Below, in pieces: positions 1-7,860 of a stretch of 33,286 nucleotides of DNA. The position numbers and the translations under genes were made by a program. The stretch covers positions 1-33,286 of the forward strand of contig CAZLCI010000018.1 in the NCBI GenBank assembly GCA_964558115.1, given 5' to 3'. Position 1 is the stretch's first letter; every line of letters starts with the position of its first letter. This DNA is from UBA3496 sp964558115 (GTDB lineage Bacteria; UBA8248). Below the pieces are notes generated by a model, which was not told the origin of the DNA, did no database searches, and worked only from the letters and a program-made list of their open reading frames with translations.

Positions 1-1
1 T

Positions 2-277
2 TTTGGGGCGTTAGATGCACAAACAAGAGAGGATTTGCAGTCATTAACTGTAGAAGTATGGAAGAAAACGAAGAAAACTATTTTTTATGTTACTCATAAT
101 TTGAGTGAAGCAGTTTTCCTTGCGGATAGAATTATTGTTCTTGCAGGACAACCAGGTGTAATTCACAAGGAGATTACAGTCGATATCCCAAGGTCAGAAG
201 AGTTTAAGAGAGATGTGTTTGATCCACGATTTGTAGAACTTGAAAAAGAGACTACTGAGGCTGTAAGAGGAAATTAA
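2..277 (+). CDS. ABC transporter ATP-binding protein, C-terminal fragment (nitrate/sulfonate/taurine type)
   Basis: The 5' end lies outside the window. The reading frame is open from base 2 and begins with the D-loop that follows Walker B (GALDAQTR), then reaches the switch histidine in VTHNLSEAVFLADRI. This is the usual C-terminal half of SsuB/TauB/NrtD-type ATPases, which energise uptake of nitrate, sulfonates, taurine or similar small compounds at the inner membrane. The substrate cannot be told from this fragment. The permease and binding-protein genes are not visible downstream, so any operon partners lie upstream. An internal TTG at 35 is not a real start. The family assignment is secure; the transported compound is unknown. 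Confidence 0.85.
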   Translation, partial: FGALDAQTREDLQSLTVEVWKKTKKTIFYVTHNLSEAVFLADRIIVLAGQPGVIHKEITVDIPRSEEFKRDVFDPRFVELEKETTEAVRGN

Positions 278-377
278 AAAATGAGGTTCACATTTTTGAT
301 GCTACCAATTCAAGTTTTGGTACTTCGAAAATTTTCACGTGCTTATAATAAAGCACCATACTTTTTTTCTTTCTAAA

Positions 378-1010
378 ATGATTAAATTGAGCCATTTTCC
401 AAATAATGGCAGCGCAATGTTAGCTATTTTTTGTGATTTGGCCTTTAAAGACGAAGTAGACTTCAGGCCTTGGCTTTCTGAGGATATGTTTCCCGCGCGT
501 ATTAATATTGGTTTTGAAAGTTGTGCTAGTTTCAATTTGTGTCAGGGACAGGGTTCTAAATTTCTTACTTTATATGAAACTCCTAGTCTGGGACATTTAT
601 ATGATATCCCTTACCAAGAACTGCGACGAACACGAAAACCCAGAGATTCTGCATATCATAAAAAATTTCAAAATCCACAGCGATACACACTTTCTTGGAT
701 AGGACCGGAAATCTCAAAAAAAGGGAGCGGTTTTGCCCCTTATTTGAGTATTGAAAGATTTAATCCAGAAGATGATTTGATTGAAGAATTTAATTCATGG
801 TTTGTTCGTACGTACATTCCTATCTTTTTGAATTCAGATTTTATAGTAGGTCTAAGACGTTTTGTATCTATAGAGGGGCCTCATAAATTTTTTATCTTAA
901 AGGAATTTATAGGTCTTGAAAATTTCAAAAACGATGTTCAAAGAACGCAAAAGACTAAATTTGGAATGGATGTTTCAGGAATTTATCTAAGAATTATTCA
1001 AAGTCCTTAG
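378..1010 (+). CDS. Hypothetical protein with two EthD/Dabb-like domains
   Basis: I do not recognise a named gene. The protein holds two copies of a similar alpha+beta block. The first starts near MLAIFCDLAF and contains DFRPWLSEDMFPARI, then a strand ending FLTLYE. The second starts near YLSIERFNPE and contains EFNSWFVRTYIPIFL, then a strand ending FFILKEF. This pattern (D/E-F-x-x-W-x-x-x-x-x-P, then L-x-x-Y/F-E) is typical of small dimeric ferredoxin-fold proteins of the EthD/Dabb type, here apparently fused in tandem. The start is uncertain: GTG at 339, ATG at 378 and ATG at 417 are all in frame and none has a clear ribosome site. ATG 417 lies at the domain edge. Function unknown. Confidence 0.6.
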   Translation: MIKLSHFPNNGSAMLAIFCDLAFKDEVDFRPWLSEDMFPARINIGFESCASFNLCQGQGSKFLTLYETPSLGHLYDIPYQELRRTRKPRDSAYHKKFQNPQRYTLSWIGPEISKKGSGFAPYLSIERFNPEDDLIEEFNSWFVRTYIPIFLNSDFIVGLRRFVSIEGPHKFFILKEFIGLENFKNDVQRTQKTKFGMDVSGIYLRIIQSP

Positions 1011-1152
1011 CTGAGAGTTATTGAATTCATTTTTGTATTTTTTTCTAACTTTCCTGCTGAAATTAGTAGATTTTCATAAAGAGGAAATTCGTAAATTTCG
1101 TTTTTTCGAAAGCGGTGTAATCTCTTATTTCTTGTAATATCGAAATGTATTT

Positions 1153-1941
1153 TTAATTTATGTACTGAATTAAATATTTTGTGATCAAAGCAAAGCCCAT
1201 TAGTAAGATAATAATCTTAACTATCGCAAAAAATATTTTATCAGTAAGAAACTTGTATATTTTAGTTCCAACGATAAATCCAAGTAGTACAGGAATAAAC
1301 ATAACGACAGTAAGCCCTATTACTTCTTTGCCTCCGAGTCTCGATTGAAGAAAAGCTATTGTGGTTACTCTTAGAATTACTTGTGTACTACTTAGTATAA
1401 AAAGGTATCTATTTTTTGATAAATTCATTCCTGTTAAATAAGATGCAATAACATGTGAGGGCATACCAACAGTGCCTAACATTAATCCTGCTATTCCTCC
1501 CATCCCGATTGAACGCTTAAAAGTACTATCCTTTTTCTTCGTTTCTGATTCATTGAAGTGATCCCAGCTAATTTGGATTATTAGATAAAGTCCCAAAATA
1601 AATTTCATCAAATTTGGATTCATATTTAGCAAGATAGTCAGTCCAATTCCAAGACCTATAAGGCTAGAAAGAAAAAAAGGAAGGAAAATTGAAAATCCTT
1701 CTTTTGCTGCTTCGCGAGTTCTCCAGCAATTAAAAAAACTAGTGACTAATGTTGGTATAGAAATGACAACAATAGCAGTCGGAACATCCCAAAATAGAGA
1801 AACTGTAGGAGTGGTAAGTGTTGCAAAGCCGAACCCACCTACTGCTTTAAGACCCGAACCTATAAAGGCTGCACAAAAGACAATAAAATATTCCATTTTC
1901 CCTCTATATCTAATATAGGATAAGATTAATTCTTTTTGCAT
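1153..1941 (-). CDS. Sulfite exporter TauE/SafE (TSUP) family membrane protein
   Basis: An integral inner-membrane protein of up to 262 residues with about seven or eight hydrophobic segments. It has the TSUP-type start (FIVFCAAFIGSGLKAVGGFGFA) and a second glycine-rich block (GMGGIAGLMLGTVGMPSHVIASYLTG), consistent with the two-repeat family architecture. TSUP proteins move organic or inorganic sulfur anions such as sulfite or sulfoacetate, but substrates vary and none is indicated here. The second Met (residue 16, base 1896) may be the true start because the TSUP helix begins there; an AGAGGG stretch lies only a few bases before it. The gene is transcribed away from the divergent 2023-5346 operon. 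Confidence 0.8.
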   Translation of the reverse strand: MQKELILSYIRYRGKMEYFIVFCAAFIGSGLKAVGGFGFATLTTPTVSLFWDVPTAIVVISIPTLVTSFFNCWRTREAAKEGFSIFLPFFLSSLIGLGIGLTILLNMNPNLMKFILGLYLIIQISWDHFNESETKKKDSTFKRSIGMGGIAGLMLGTVGMPSHVIASYLTGMNLSKNRYLFILSSTQVILRVTTIAFLQSRLGGKEVIGLTVVMFIPVLLGFIVGTKIYKFLTDKIFFAIVKIIILLMGFALITKYLIQYIN

Positions 1942-2022
1942 ATTTGATAAAAAACACTTTATTGCATATGGTATAGATCATCAAATTGTTTGTTGTTTTT
2001 TTCTAATTTAAAGGGTTTTCTT

Positions 2023-2448
2023 TTGTCTTCATTTTTGGAACTGATTCCAGATTCTCATAGACATCTCCTTAACTCAAAGGCTTTGATCTTTTTGGCTACT
2101 ACAATGAAAGATGGTTCACCGCAGGTCTCCCCTCTTTGGTTTAGTGCGGATGATAACTTTATATTGGTTAATTCTGCAAAGGGTAGAATTAAGGATAGGA
2201 ATATGAGAAGAAATGAAAAAGTTTCTTTAGCTATCGTTGATCCTGAAAATGCTTTTTTATGGATGGGTATCCAAGGAAGTGTAGTTGATATAACTGAGAT
2301 AGGTGCAGATGACCATGTAGATTTACTTGCAAAAAAATATCTTGGAATGGATTCCTACCCGAATAAACAAAAAGACCAAATTCGAGTAACATATAAAATT
2401 AGGGCGGACAAAGTTTATACAATGGATCCACCCCCTGTTTTTTCTTAA
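2023..2448 (+). CDS. PPOX-class (pyridoxamine 5'-phosphate oxidase-like) FMN/F420-binding protein
   Basis: A small split-barrel flavin-binding protein. It contains ALIFLATTMKDGSPQVSPLWF, the usual N-terminal strand pair of the PPOX family, then GRIKDRNMRRNEKVSLAI and a strand reading WMGIQGSVVDI. The family includes F420- or FMN-dependent reductases and heme-related proteins; the cofactor cannot be decided here. I place the start at TTG 2023 because AAGGG lies 7 bases upstream and the protein then begins just before the domain. An earlier in-frame TTG at 1990 has no ribosome site. It is the first gene of the operon running to 5346, with the LLM oxidoreductase 21 bases downstream, suggesting a shared flavin-dependent step. 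Confidence 0.75.
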   Translation: MSSFLELIPDSHRHLLNSKALIFLATTMKDGSPQVSPLWFSADDNFILVNSAKGRIKDRNMRRNEKVSLAIVDPENAFLWMGIQGSVVDITEIGADDHVDLLAKKYLGMDSYPNKQKDQIRVTYKIRADKVYTMDPPPVFS

Positions 2449-2469
2449 TTTCTTCTTAGGAGTAATGCA

Positions 2470-3522
2470 ATGAAATTTTCAATCTTTTTCATCCCTTCAT
2501 GCGCTGAAGGCGAATCCTATCAAGAGGAGTACGACAATCTTATGGAACAGTGTGTTATAGCTGATGAGTTGGGGTTTGATGCTGCTTGGGTTGCAGAACA
2601 CCACTTTTCCAGAGTTGGGATGTGTCCAGATGCTCTGATGGTTGCTTTAGCGATTGCGCAGAAGACAAAAAAAATAAGAGTTGGTACGGCAATTAGTATA
2701 GTGCCTTTTCACAATCCGATCCGTTTAGCAGAACAAGCGGCTTTAGTAGATGTTTTAAGTGGAGGTCGACTTGATTTTGGTATTGGAAGAGGGTCACAAC
2801 CCAAAGAATTTCAGGGTTTTAATATAGATCCTTCAGAAAGTAGAGAACGAATGCATGAGGGAATAGAGGTTATGACCAGACTTCTCGCTGGAGAAACACT
2901 TACTTATCACGGGAAGTATTACAGTTGTATTGATACAGCAATATATCCCAAACCTGTGCAAGATCCTTTGCCAATATGGATTTCGGGTACTAGTCCTGAA
3001 ACTTATAAGTATGCAGCAGAAAAGGATTTCTATGTAATGGCTTCTGCTGGTCATAAAGGTGCAGAACATTATCTTGAAAAAATCCAATTGTACAAAGATG
3101 GTCTTTTAAAGCGAGGTAAAGATCCTGAAAATTGTGAATATCTTTTAGCGCATAATATTCACGTAACAGATGATCCGGAATCTGCTTGGAAAGAAATTGA
3201 ACCAGCTGAATCTTGGTATCTTAATCATAGAACTGAGGTGAATTCTATTGAAATGCCAATTGAGCAGAAAGAGTCTTTAAAGAGAAATATGAGTTATAAA
3301 TTATCTATACGCGAACAGATAGAAGGAGGAGGGGTAATAGGTCCTCCAGAAAAAGTAATAGAAGATCTTGAGCGTTTAGAAAATGACTTTAAGATAAATC
3401 ATGTAATGAATTTTTTGCTTAGAGGTATTAATCAACGTGATGCAATCGAATCTTTAGAAAGATTTGCTGCAGAAGTAATGCCTCACTTTAAAAAGAAAGA
3501 AGTTAGAAGTTCCGCAAATTAA
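2470..3522 (+). CDS. LLM-class (luciferase-like) flavin-dependent oxidoreductase
   Basis: A 350-residue TIM-barrel protein of the bacterial luciferase superfamily. Family features include AADELGFDAAWVAEHHF, VGTAISIVPFHNPIRLAEQAALVD and LSGGRLDFGIGRG, which form the flavin pocket, and a later LPIWISGTSPET. Such enzymes use FMNH2 or F420 to oxygenate or reduce small molecules, often cleaving C-S or C-N bonds or oxidising aldehydes. The start is clear: TAGGAG stands about 8 bases before ATG. It lies between the PPOX-class protein and the AhpD-like selenoprotein in one operon. With the lactonase-like enzyme downstream, a degradation or detoxification route is plausible, but the substrate cannot be read from the sequence. 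Confidence 0.85.
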   Translation: MKFSIFFIPSCAEGESYQEEYDNLMEQCVIADELGFDAAWVAEHHFSRVGMCPDALMVALAIAQKTKKIRVGTAISIVPFHNPIRLAEQAALVDVLSGGRLDFGIGRGSQPKEFQGFNIDPSESRERMHEGIEVMTRLLAGETLTYHGKYYSCIDTAIYPKPVQDPLPIWISGTSPETYKYAAEKDFYVMASAGHKGAEHYLEKIQLYKDGLLKRGKDPENCEYLLAHNIHVTDDPESAWKEIEPAESWYLNHRTEVNSIEMPIEQKESLKRNMSYKLSIREQIEGGGVIGPPEKVIEDLERLENDFKINHVMNFLLRGINQRDAIESLERFAAEVMPHFKKKEVRSSAN

Positions 3523-3543
3523 TTATTAGGAGGTTTCTATTTT

Positions 3544-4143
3544 ATGTGGATGTCATCTTTACGTTTAGGTGAAACAGAAGAACCGGCTAAGTCTATTTTA
3601 GAAAAGATAAACGAGCAAAGAGGCGCAGTCCCGAAACTTTTACTTACTATGGCACGCAGACCAGATGTTCTCAATGGTAGACAGACAATGAATATGGCAG
3701 TGCATGCGGGAAACTCTACCCTTGGAAAAAGAAGGGAAGAACTAATTTCCTATTACGTAGCTACTATTGGTGGTTGCTATGGTTGAACTCTCAATCATGG
3801 CCAAAATTTCCGTGATGAAAGTGGCGAACAGGTAAGTTTAAAAGATGTTGCTGGAGTTGTTATGGATAGAGACAACTCTTCGGTTTTGGATGATTCGGAT
3901 AAGGCGATGCTTGTTTTTGCAGAAAAACTCACTTTTGATCATCATTCAATGTCTGAAGATGACCTTAATAAATTAAGAAATACTGGTTTTAGTGATGAGA
4001 ACATCTTAGATATTATCGCTTCAGTTTCTTATAGAAATTTCAGTAATCGTATTAATATATCCTTAGGTCTAGATGATGCTCCTTTAAAGGGACCTCAAGA
4101 GTTAATGGATGTAGTAGAGTTTTCAAGAAGAGCTAATGTTTAG
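3544..4143 (+). CDS. AhpD-like (carboxymuconolactone decarboxylase fold) selenoprotein, Sec at residue 81 (UGA at 3784-3786)
   Basis: Read through one in-frame UGA, the gene gives 199 residues with no further stop. The first 80 residues end in EELISYYVATIGGCYG; the UGA is next, then TLNHGQNFR. In AhpD the active site is a Glu, then 12 residues later the first Cys, then x-x-Cys, then x-x-x-His. Here Glu66, Cys78, Sec81 and His85 have exactly this spacing, so the UGA replaces the resolving-side Cys of the CxxC. The role is likely thiol-dependent peroxide reduction or a related redox step. AGGAGGT lies 9 bases before ATG 3544. A 7-bp hairpin follows the UGA (3794-3816). The downstream half still matches the fold, which argues against a pseudogene. 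AhpD-like selenoproteins have been described from marine metagenomes. Confidence 0.88.
3794..3816 (+). promoter_or_regulatory. Candidate bacterial SECIS hairpin of the AhpD-like gene
   Basis: ATCATGG (3794-3800) pairs with CCGTGAT (3810-3816) as 7 bp with one G-U pair, closing a 9-base loop. The loop starts 14 bases after the UGA, near the distance usual for SelB-binding elements. The loop does not begin with G, so the match to the known bacterial consensus is only partial. Confidence 0.45.
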
Positions 4144-4176
4144 AAAAATAACCTTAAATAGAAAAGGATAGGAATA

Positions 4177-4935
4177 ATGGCTGAATTAAGTATTAGACCT
4201 CTGCATTGTGGAACTATTCATACCGATTACTCCAATATGGTTTATTGGACAAATTTTGGAACAAAAATTGATATTCCTTCTTTTATTTATTTGATTGAAG
4301 GTGCGGATCAAAAGATTGTAGTAGATACAAGTTATTTAGATCCAGAGCGTGGTGGTGCACCATGGCCTGCTACTAGAACCCCAGAACAGGATGTTAAAAA
4401 ACAGATAGAAAGCGCAGGTTGGAAATGTGAAGACGTAGAAATCTTGATTCTGACTCATTTGCACTGGGATCATTCTCAGAATTGTGATCTTTTTCCTAAT
4501 GCAGTTAAATATGTTTGGGCTAAAGAATTGCAATACGCCATGTGTCCGGTTAGTTTGCAAGCAAAGCCGTATGATTCCCCGATCCATCCGAATACAAGAT
4601 GGCCTGTTTATGCTCAACAAAATATTATTTTTGAACCTATTTGGAAAGATGAGTTTGAAATTGTTCCAGGCGTCATGTATTTCCATACTCCTGGGCACAC
4701 TCCAGGGCATTGTTCTGTTGCAGTAGAAACAAAAGTTGGTACATATGTAATTGCCGCAGATGTTATACAAATTCAAGAAGGGTTAGACAGACGAGTTCCT
4801 GCGGGTCAAATGTCGAGTATGAGTGATGCTATTAATAGCATAGACAGATGCATTTCTATTGCATCCAAAGAAGAATACATTTTGCCTGGACATGAAATTA
4901 CTGTTCTCGAGCATGATGTTTATCCTTATGTATAA
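4177..4935 (+). CDS. MBL-fold metallohydrolase, N-acyl homoserine lactonase-like
   Basis: A 252-residue metallo-beta-lactamase fold enzyme. The dinuclear metal motif is complete: THLHWDHSQN (His94, His96, Asp98, His99), then HTPGHTPGH, the bridging Asp in VIAADVI, and a final His in ILPGHE. The layout resembles lactonases of the AiiA/AttM group, which open lactone rings, but quorum quenching should not be assumed because the same group acts on other lactones and esters. It is the fourth gene of the 2023-5346 operon, 33 bases after the selenoprotein and 33 bases before the CMD-family gene, with an AGGA ribosome site before ATG. Confidence 0.85.
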   Translation: MAELSIRPLHCGTIHTDYSNMVYWTNFGTKIDIPSFIYLIEGADQKIVVDTSYLDPERGGAPWPATRTPEQDVKKQIESAGWKCEDVEILILTHLHWDHSQNCDLFPNAVKYVWAKELQYAMCPVSLQAKPYDSPIHPNTRWPVYAQQNIIFEPIWKDEFEIVPGVMYFHTPGHTPGHCSVAVETKVGTYVIAADVIQIQEGLDRRVPAGQMSSMSDAINSIDRCISIASKEEYILPGHEITVLEHDVYPYV

Positions 4936-4968
4936 TTGTCAATTTTACTATCCTATGGAAGGTTAACG

Positions 4969-5346
4969 ATGGCGATGAGTGAAAGGGGCAAAGCCCTTTA
5001 CGATAAGATGTTAGCTGCAAGAGGTTTTATTTATCCTGCATATGAACTTCTATGTGAGGTTGACCCTGATCTTTTGGAGCATTATGAAGAATTAAAAAAC
5101 CACATAATGAAGAAAGAAGGTCCTTTTCATGAGAAATACAAGGAATTATTCATAGCCGTTGCGAGTGCTTCTCGCGATCCTTCTGACCTGGAAGGTATTC
5201 GCAATCACCTAAAAAAAGCACTTCAACTTGGTGCAACTGTAGAAGAGGCTACTGAAGCTCTTGAATGTATGTTGCCTCCATGTGGAATGACTGCATTAGT
5301 TGCAGGATGTACACAACTAAAAGAAGTGATTGATGAAGGCTATTAA
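4969..5346 (+). CDS. Carboxymuconolactone decarboxylase (CMD) family protein
   Basis: A 125-residue helical protein of the AhpD/CMD superfamily. It contains FHEKYKELFIAVASAS, EGIRNHLKKALQLGATVEEATEALE and then LPPCGMTALVAGC. It lacks the CxxC of AhpD peroxidases, so it is more like the decarboxylase-type or uncharacterised branch. I start it at ATG 4969 because GGAAGG lies about 6 bases upstream; an in-frame TTG at 4936 overlaps the end of the previous gene's region and is not preferred. It is the last gene of the operon and its end is only 11 bases from the convergent M20 peptidase. Two CMD-superfamily genes, one with Sec, in one operon suggest joint action. Confidence 0.75.
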   Translation: MAMSERGKALYDKMLAARGFIYPAYELLCEVDPDLLEHYEELKNHIMKKEGPFHEKYKELFIAVASASRDPSDLEGIRNHLKKALQLGATVEEATEALECMLPPCGMTALVAGCTQLKEVIDEGY

Positions 5347-5357
5347 TCAAAATTTTT

Positions 5358-6578
5358 TTATCTAAGTTTGGGACCGTTGCAAATTTCTTTTGCGGCGGTC
5401 GCAAACATTGATGCGGCATGAACTAAGTTTTTTGCCGGGACTCTTTCATTAGGTAAATGTGCCTCAGATATAAACTCTCCAGGCCCAAAGAAAACTCCCG
5501 GTATGCCATTTTCTATAAATAGTCTAAGAGCACCTGGTGATTCTATTCCAGGCAGAAATTCGTTCTCACTTCCTCTTACGGCTGGCACTACTCTTTTCAT
5601 TAGTTCTACAACTGGTTCTTCCTCTAAGATTTCTGTTACTTCTCTTGCACCACTTGGTATTATTTCCAGAGTGGCATCTATTTCAGGGTCTTCTGACTTT
5701 AGTTGTTCTATAATTTCTTCTAATTGTTTTTTAACTTCAGATGATGTTTGTCCAGGGATCATTCTCACGTCGAAGGTTGCACTTGCTCTCCCTCCGACAA
5801 CATTCACTGCTGATCCTCCTTTAATTGTGGAAAATGTTAGTGTACAAGGACCTAGAAAAGGATCTGGAGCTGGCGCAATACGATTCGCCTGAAATGCATC
5901 AATAATTTTAGCCATTTTTTCGATGGCATTGATTCCTTTTTCAGGAACACTAACATGAACCGATCTGCCACGAACTTTTATTTCGAAGAAAATACGACCT
6001 TTAAAAGAACGGATGACATTGTTACTAGTGGATTCTGTATATAAAACCATATCACCACTTAATTCTTTAAGGATTCCGTTATTTACCAGAGATTGTGCTC
6101 CATAAAAATCTCCGTGTTCTCCGTCAGACAATAGCACCCATGTTAGTGTTCCAGGGAGTTTGATTTTTTGTTCTTGAATAGCTTTGAAAGCACCGATAGT
6201 CGATGCAAGAGCTCCTTTCATATCAGCAGCCCCTCTTCCCCATATTTCATCACCTACTAACTTTCCACTGAATGGAGGGAATTTCCAGGATTCAATTTCG
6301 TCTGGGTGAACCGGAACAGTATCCATATGTCCACCGATCACAAAATGTCCTGCATCAGGATTTCCGTCTCCTGTTTGTATAATGAAATTTGGCATCCCTT
6401 TTTCATATTCATATGTTTTTATATTACTGATTCCGATTGAAGAGAGTTCTTTGAGAATTTTTTCTGCCATATCTGAGCAATCCCCTGGAGGATTTTCTGC
6501 AGGGATTTGAATAAGTTCTTGTGCAAGTTCAATAATATAGTTTTGATCTACTTGAATTGCATTTATTTCCTCTGGCAT
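5358..6578 (-). CDS. M20-family metallopeptidase / ArgE-DapE-type deacylase with altered catalytic motif
   Basis: A 406-residue cytosolic M20 hydrolase with its normal two-domain plan. It has the first metal motif GGHMDTVPVHPDE, the bridging Asp in GRGAADMKGALA, a dimerisation domain (around RSVHVSVPEKGINAIEK) and the last metal His in SEAHLPNE. Families of this type cleave N-acyl amino acids or dipeptides. The usual D-E-E (catalytic base plus metal ligand) reads D-G-E here (Asp152, Gly153, Glu154), so the expected base is absent. AGGAG stands 6 bases before ATG. It follows the threonine synthase-like gene by 15 bases in the same operon. Substrate unknown. Confidence 0.85.
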   Translation of the reverse strand: MPEEINAIQVDQNYIIELAQELIQIPAENPPGDCSDMAEKILKELSSIGISNIKTYEYEKGMPNFIIQTGDGNPDAGHFVIGGHMDTVPVHPDEIESWKFPPFSGKLVGDEIWGRGAADMKGALASTIGAFKAIQEQKIKLPGTLTWVLLSDGEHGDFYGAQSLVNNGILKELSGDMVLYTESTSNNVIRSFKGRIFFEIKVRGRSVHVSVPEKGINAIEKMAKIIDAFQANRIAPAPDPFLGPCTLTFSTIKGGSAVNVVGGRASATFDVRMIPGQTSSEVKKQLEEIIEQLKSEDPEIDATLEIIPSGAREVTEILEEEPVVELMKRVVPAVRGSENEFLPGIESPGALRLFIENGIPGVFFGPGEFISEAHLPNERVPAKNLVHAASMFATAAKEICNGPKLR

Positions 6579-6593
6579 GACCCGCTCCTGAAA

Positions 6594-7715
6594 TTAAAAG
6601 AATTGTTGTAATTTCTCTGATGTTTTTAGACCACTACCTGTTACTGGAATGGCAATGATATCTTTTTTAGAAATTTTATTCGAACCCAAAAGTTTTTTTA
6701 GACCTAAAAATGGAATAGTACATGTAGGTTCCATAAGTACTCCTTGTTTTGAAAAAACTTTTAAAATCGATGGAATTTCATGTTCCTCAACCGAAATTAA
6801 TTCTCCGTCTGTTTGATGAATAGCATTAATAATTTCTCTCCATCGTATAGGTTTGCTTACACTAATTCCGTCGGCTAAAGTAGGATTTGATTTTATTTCA
6901 GGGATCTCATTTAGTTTTTTATCCCAAATTTCAATTAGTGGGGCACAATTCTTTGTCTGGATACCATAAATTTTTGGTAATTTATTTGTATATCCTGCAT
7001 CCATGAGTTCTTTAAATCCTTTATAGGCACCAATGACTAATGAACCGTGACCGACAGGAACTATTACAGAGTCAGGGATTGATTGTTGCATTTGTTCCCA
7101 TAATTCAAAAGCCCAAGTTTTAGTACCATGGTTAAACCAGCAGTTCCAATAATGACTCGCATAGAAATAATTTCCCGTTTCTTTTATTGCTGCGTCAGTT
7201 GTCGCTTGTCTAGTTCCTGCTATTTTTTTTAGATTTGCACCGAAAGCCAAGATCTGCATACATTTACTATTGGAAGTATTGTCGGGGATATACATGTCAC
7301 AATCAATGTCTGCAAGTGATGTATATGCAGCTATTGATGCTGCGGCGTTTCCTGATGAGTCACCTAAAACTTTTTTGATATTCCATTCTTTTAATTTGCT
7401 AACTAGTACAGAGGAACCCCTGTCCTTGAATGATCCAGTTGGGAAAAGAAAGTCTAATTTGCAATAAATCTCTATCCCAGCGAATGAAAGAATAATTGTT
7501 GGTGTCATACCTTCACCAAGGCTAATTTTATTTTTTATATTTTTGATCGGAATAGACTCTTGGTATCTCCATAAATCAGATTCTCTTGAACCTAATGACT
7601 CTCTTGGAAAGATATTTTGAACTTCTATATCTAGAGTGCCACCACATTCGCATTTCCAGCGCGGTTTATCAACGGAAAAATTCATATCACAGCTTGTACA
7701 CTTCATTAATGACAA
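6594..7715 (-). CDS. Threonine synthase-like PLP-dependent enzyme
   Basis: A 373-residue fold-type II PLP enzyme. An N-terminal zinc-ribbon (Cys6-x2-Cys9, then Cys22-x-Cys24) precedes the PLP lysine in PTGSFKDRGSS, the SSGNAAAS phosphate/substrate loop and a C-terminal VTGSG. This is the threonine synthase pattern (O-phosphohomoserine to threonine), although homologues serve other eliminations. TTG 7715 is probably the start: AGGAG lies 8 bases before it, whereas ATG at 7706 is 17 bases away. It heads an operon with the M20 hydrolase. That pairing suggests amino-acid or amide turnover rather than the biosynthetic thr operon, since homoserine dehydrogenase and kinase are not here. Confidence 0.8.
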   Translation of the reverse strand: MSLMKCTSCDMNFSVDKPRWKCECGGTLDIEVQNIFPRESLGSRESDLWRYQESIPIKNIKNKISLGEGMTPTIILSFAGIEIYCKLDFLFPTGSFKDRGSSVLVSKLKEWNIKKVLGDSSGNAAASIAAYTSLADIDCDMYIPDNTSNSKCMQILAFGANLKKIAGTRQATTDAAIKETGNYFYASHYWNCWFNHGTKTWAFELWEQMQQSIPDSVIVPVGHGSLVIGAYKGFKELMDAGYTNKLPKIYGIQTKNCAPLIEIWDKKLNEIPEIKSNPTLADGISVSKPIRWREIINAIHQTDGELISVEEHEIPSILKVFSKQGVLMEPTCTIPFLGLKKLLGSNKISKKDIIAIPVTGSGLKTSEKLQQFF

Positions 7716-7860
7716 ACCGTAAACTCCTATCTGAAAAAGATATTAAGGAACTTTGGTAAAAAGAATAAAAGATAATTTCATTTGAACATATTTTAGGAAT
7801 ATTTGTTATGCTAATGAATCATATATATTAATCAATATTAGACCTTCTGTGAGGACAAAA

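Noticed and set aside
303..322. TACCAA/TTGGTA inverted repeat after the ABC transporter gene as a terminator
   Set aside because: The 6-bp stem is AT-rich, has no T-run directly after it, and could occur by chance.
3784..3786. UGA as a nonsense mutation splitting the AhpD-like gene into a pseudogene
   Set aside because: Similarity continues in the same frame on both sides, the UGA sits at the redox Cys position, and two other genes in the window show the same pattern.
4336..4776. Long antisense open frame over the MBL gene
   Set aside because: It is the shadow of a gene with strong motifs, has no ribosome site and no recognisable domain.
5503..5892. Open frame opposite the M20 peptidase
   Set aside because: Low-complexity Ser/Pro-rich translation antisense to a well-supported gene.
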